Shown piece by piece: positions 63,337-64,000 of a stretch of DNA of 64,000 nucleotides (positions within the stretch are counted from its first letter, which is position 1; every line of letters starts with the position of its first letter). Source of the DNA: Ensifer sp. IC3342 (GTDB taxonomy: Bacteria; Pseudomonadota; Alphaproteobacteria; Rhizobiales; Rhizobiaceae); assembly GCF_020193655.1 (NCBI RefSeq), contig NZ_JADYVE010000011.1, forward strand, positions 80,869 through 144,868, given 5' to 3'. Below the pieces are notes generated by a model. It was not told the origin of the DNA, ran no database searches, and worked only from the letters and a program-made list of their open reading frames with translations. The translations under genes were made by a program, and so were the position numbers.

Positions 63337-63906
63337 CTCCAACCGATAGGGCAAAGATGACCCGTCGTCTACTGCCGGAGTTCAAGGGTTTTCGGCTCGA
63401 CGTCCTGAACAGCCACGGGCCTGACCCCGCGATCTCGATCCGAGAGGACGTGAAGCGTATCTGGCGGGTAGGTGTCCTTCGGATCCATGGATACCGATGG
63501 AAATGATCCGCGAGCACGCCCCGCACCAGTTCGTGGGGCGCCGTGGCAACCCTATGACAACGCCAAGGCGAGAGCTTCATGAAAACACTGAGGGTCGAGG
63601 CGGTCTATCCAATGGTCTTTGAAACCTTCGAGGACATCACCGAACACCTTCTTCACTACATCGGGGAGGTCTACAACAAAGCCGGCTCCATTCAGTGCTC
63701 GGCTACTTGAGCCCAGTTCGAGGATCAACAAAAACTGGCGGCCGGGAAAGTCGCCAGCATGATTCATGTCCACCCAACGGGGACGCAGTCGGGGGCTGCG
63801 CGACATGATTGTGAGAATTGTGTTTCTCGCAATATCTTGCCTATAAGAACACGGTCGAGTCAGGCGATAGGGCTCCGCCTGCGATCAATACCAAGGAGAA
63901 ATGCGA
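63337..63906. other. Gap with IS remnant and glmU leader
   Basis: Apart from the IS3-family remnant (listed separately) and the ribosome-binding site AAGGAG at 63893-63898 before glmU, nothing is recognised. Confidence 0.45.
63535..63805 (+). mobile_element. IS3-family transposase (orfB) 3' remnant
   Basis: Across several frames the plus strand gives the end of an IS3-family integrase: RRGNPYDNAKAESFMKTL (one base lost between AKA and ESF), VEAVYPMVFETFEDITEH, LHYIGEVYNK, then after a shift RRLHS.LGYLSP and QFEDQQKLAAGKVAS. At least three frameshifts and no 5' part. No terminal inverted repeats found. Confidence 0.75.
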
Positions 63907-64000
63907 ATGGAACGGACGTGCCTGGCAATCATCCTGGCGGCTGGCGAAAGCACGCGGATGAAATCGTCCGTATCGAAGGTGCTGCATCCGGTGGCGGGCA
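63907..64000 (+). CDS. glmU: Bifunctional GlmU, 5' end only
   Basis: First 31 residues of N-acetylglucosamine-1-phosphate uridyltransferase/glucosamine-1-phosphate acetyltransferase, which makes UDP-GlcNAc. The nucleotide-binding motif [19 protein letters not shown] (LAAGxxTRMKS...K) is intact. The ATG at 63907 is eight bases after AAGGAG; an ATG at 63901 is too close. The rest lies beyond the window. Its product feeds WecB. Confidence 0.93.
   Translation, partial: MERTCLAIILAAGESTRMKSSVSKVLHPVAG

Noticed and set aside
63552..63806. Minus-strand frame of 84 codons near the right end
   Set aside because: It is the antisense of the IS3-family transposase remnant.

Overview
The window reads as chromosome or chromid sequence from a member of the Rhizobiaceae, most likely the Sinorhizobium/Ensifer group. 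This rests on high-GC coding sequence in most of the window, the eutB-eutC-doeA-doeB ectoine-catabolism order known from Sinorhizobium, an RkpRST-type (KpsE/KpsT/KpsM) capsule exporter, a flagellin remnant of rhizobial type, and an intergenic palindromic repeat present twice. The genus is inferred from gene content; no search could be run.

Layout. (1) 1-7596, plus strand: a tightly packed catabolic operon with the 3' part of soxA, then soxG, eutB, eutC, doeA, doeB and purU. It joins sarcosine-oxidase-type N-demethylation and one-carbon handling to ectoine/hydroxyectoine breakdown. (2) 7994-13001: a FadR-type GntR repressor, divergent from a NitT/TauT-type ABC importer with a fumarylpyruvate-hydrolase-like enzyme. 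(3) 13351-15325: a VapBC toxin-antitoxin pair, two small coupled genes (one with a sunset domain) and a TPR gene fragment. (4) 15372-21942, minus strand: a LacI-regulated sugar ABC importer with a GH172 (DUF2961) enzyme inside the operon; three evenly spaced LacI-type operators precede the repressor gene. (5) 22366-33872: a bidirectional locus around a FadR-type regulator. One arm holds a DapA-like aldolase and a sulfatase. The other holds a peptide/nickel-type ABC importer, a second DapA-like aldolase and a second sulfatase broken by three single-base shifts. (6) 33904-35620: two tiny genes and a secreted RTX repeat protein with a clear terminator.

(7) 35736-61868, minus strand: a large surface-polysaccharide island, AT-richer from about 42.5 to 56 kb and probably acquired. 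It encodes UDP-ManNAcA synthesis (wecB, wecC), an ABC-2 capsule exporter (kpsE, kpsT, kpsM) plus a second orphan kpsM, and a KpsC-like single-module transferase. It also has two stand-alone methyltransferases, a DUF6270 protein, an alpha/beta-hydrolase-like protein, a heparinase II/III-family lyase, a stand-alone CgeB-like transferase and two giant multidomain transferases of 1194 and 1500 residues. The 1500-residue protein joins a methyltransferase, a coiled coil and at least two glycosyltransferase domains in one chain. This recalls the WbdD/WbdA capping-and-ruler system of ABC-exported O-antigens and is the most interesting object in the window. A separate 201-residue coiled-coil protein carries repeats with the same 35-residue period.

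(8) 61649-64000: decayed sequence (KpsC remnant, possible beta-helix remnant), a nucleotidyltransferase-HEPN protein, an IS3-family transposase remnant and the start of glmU.
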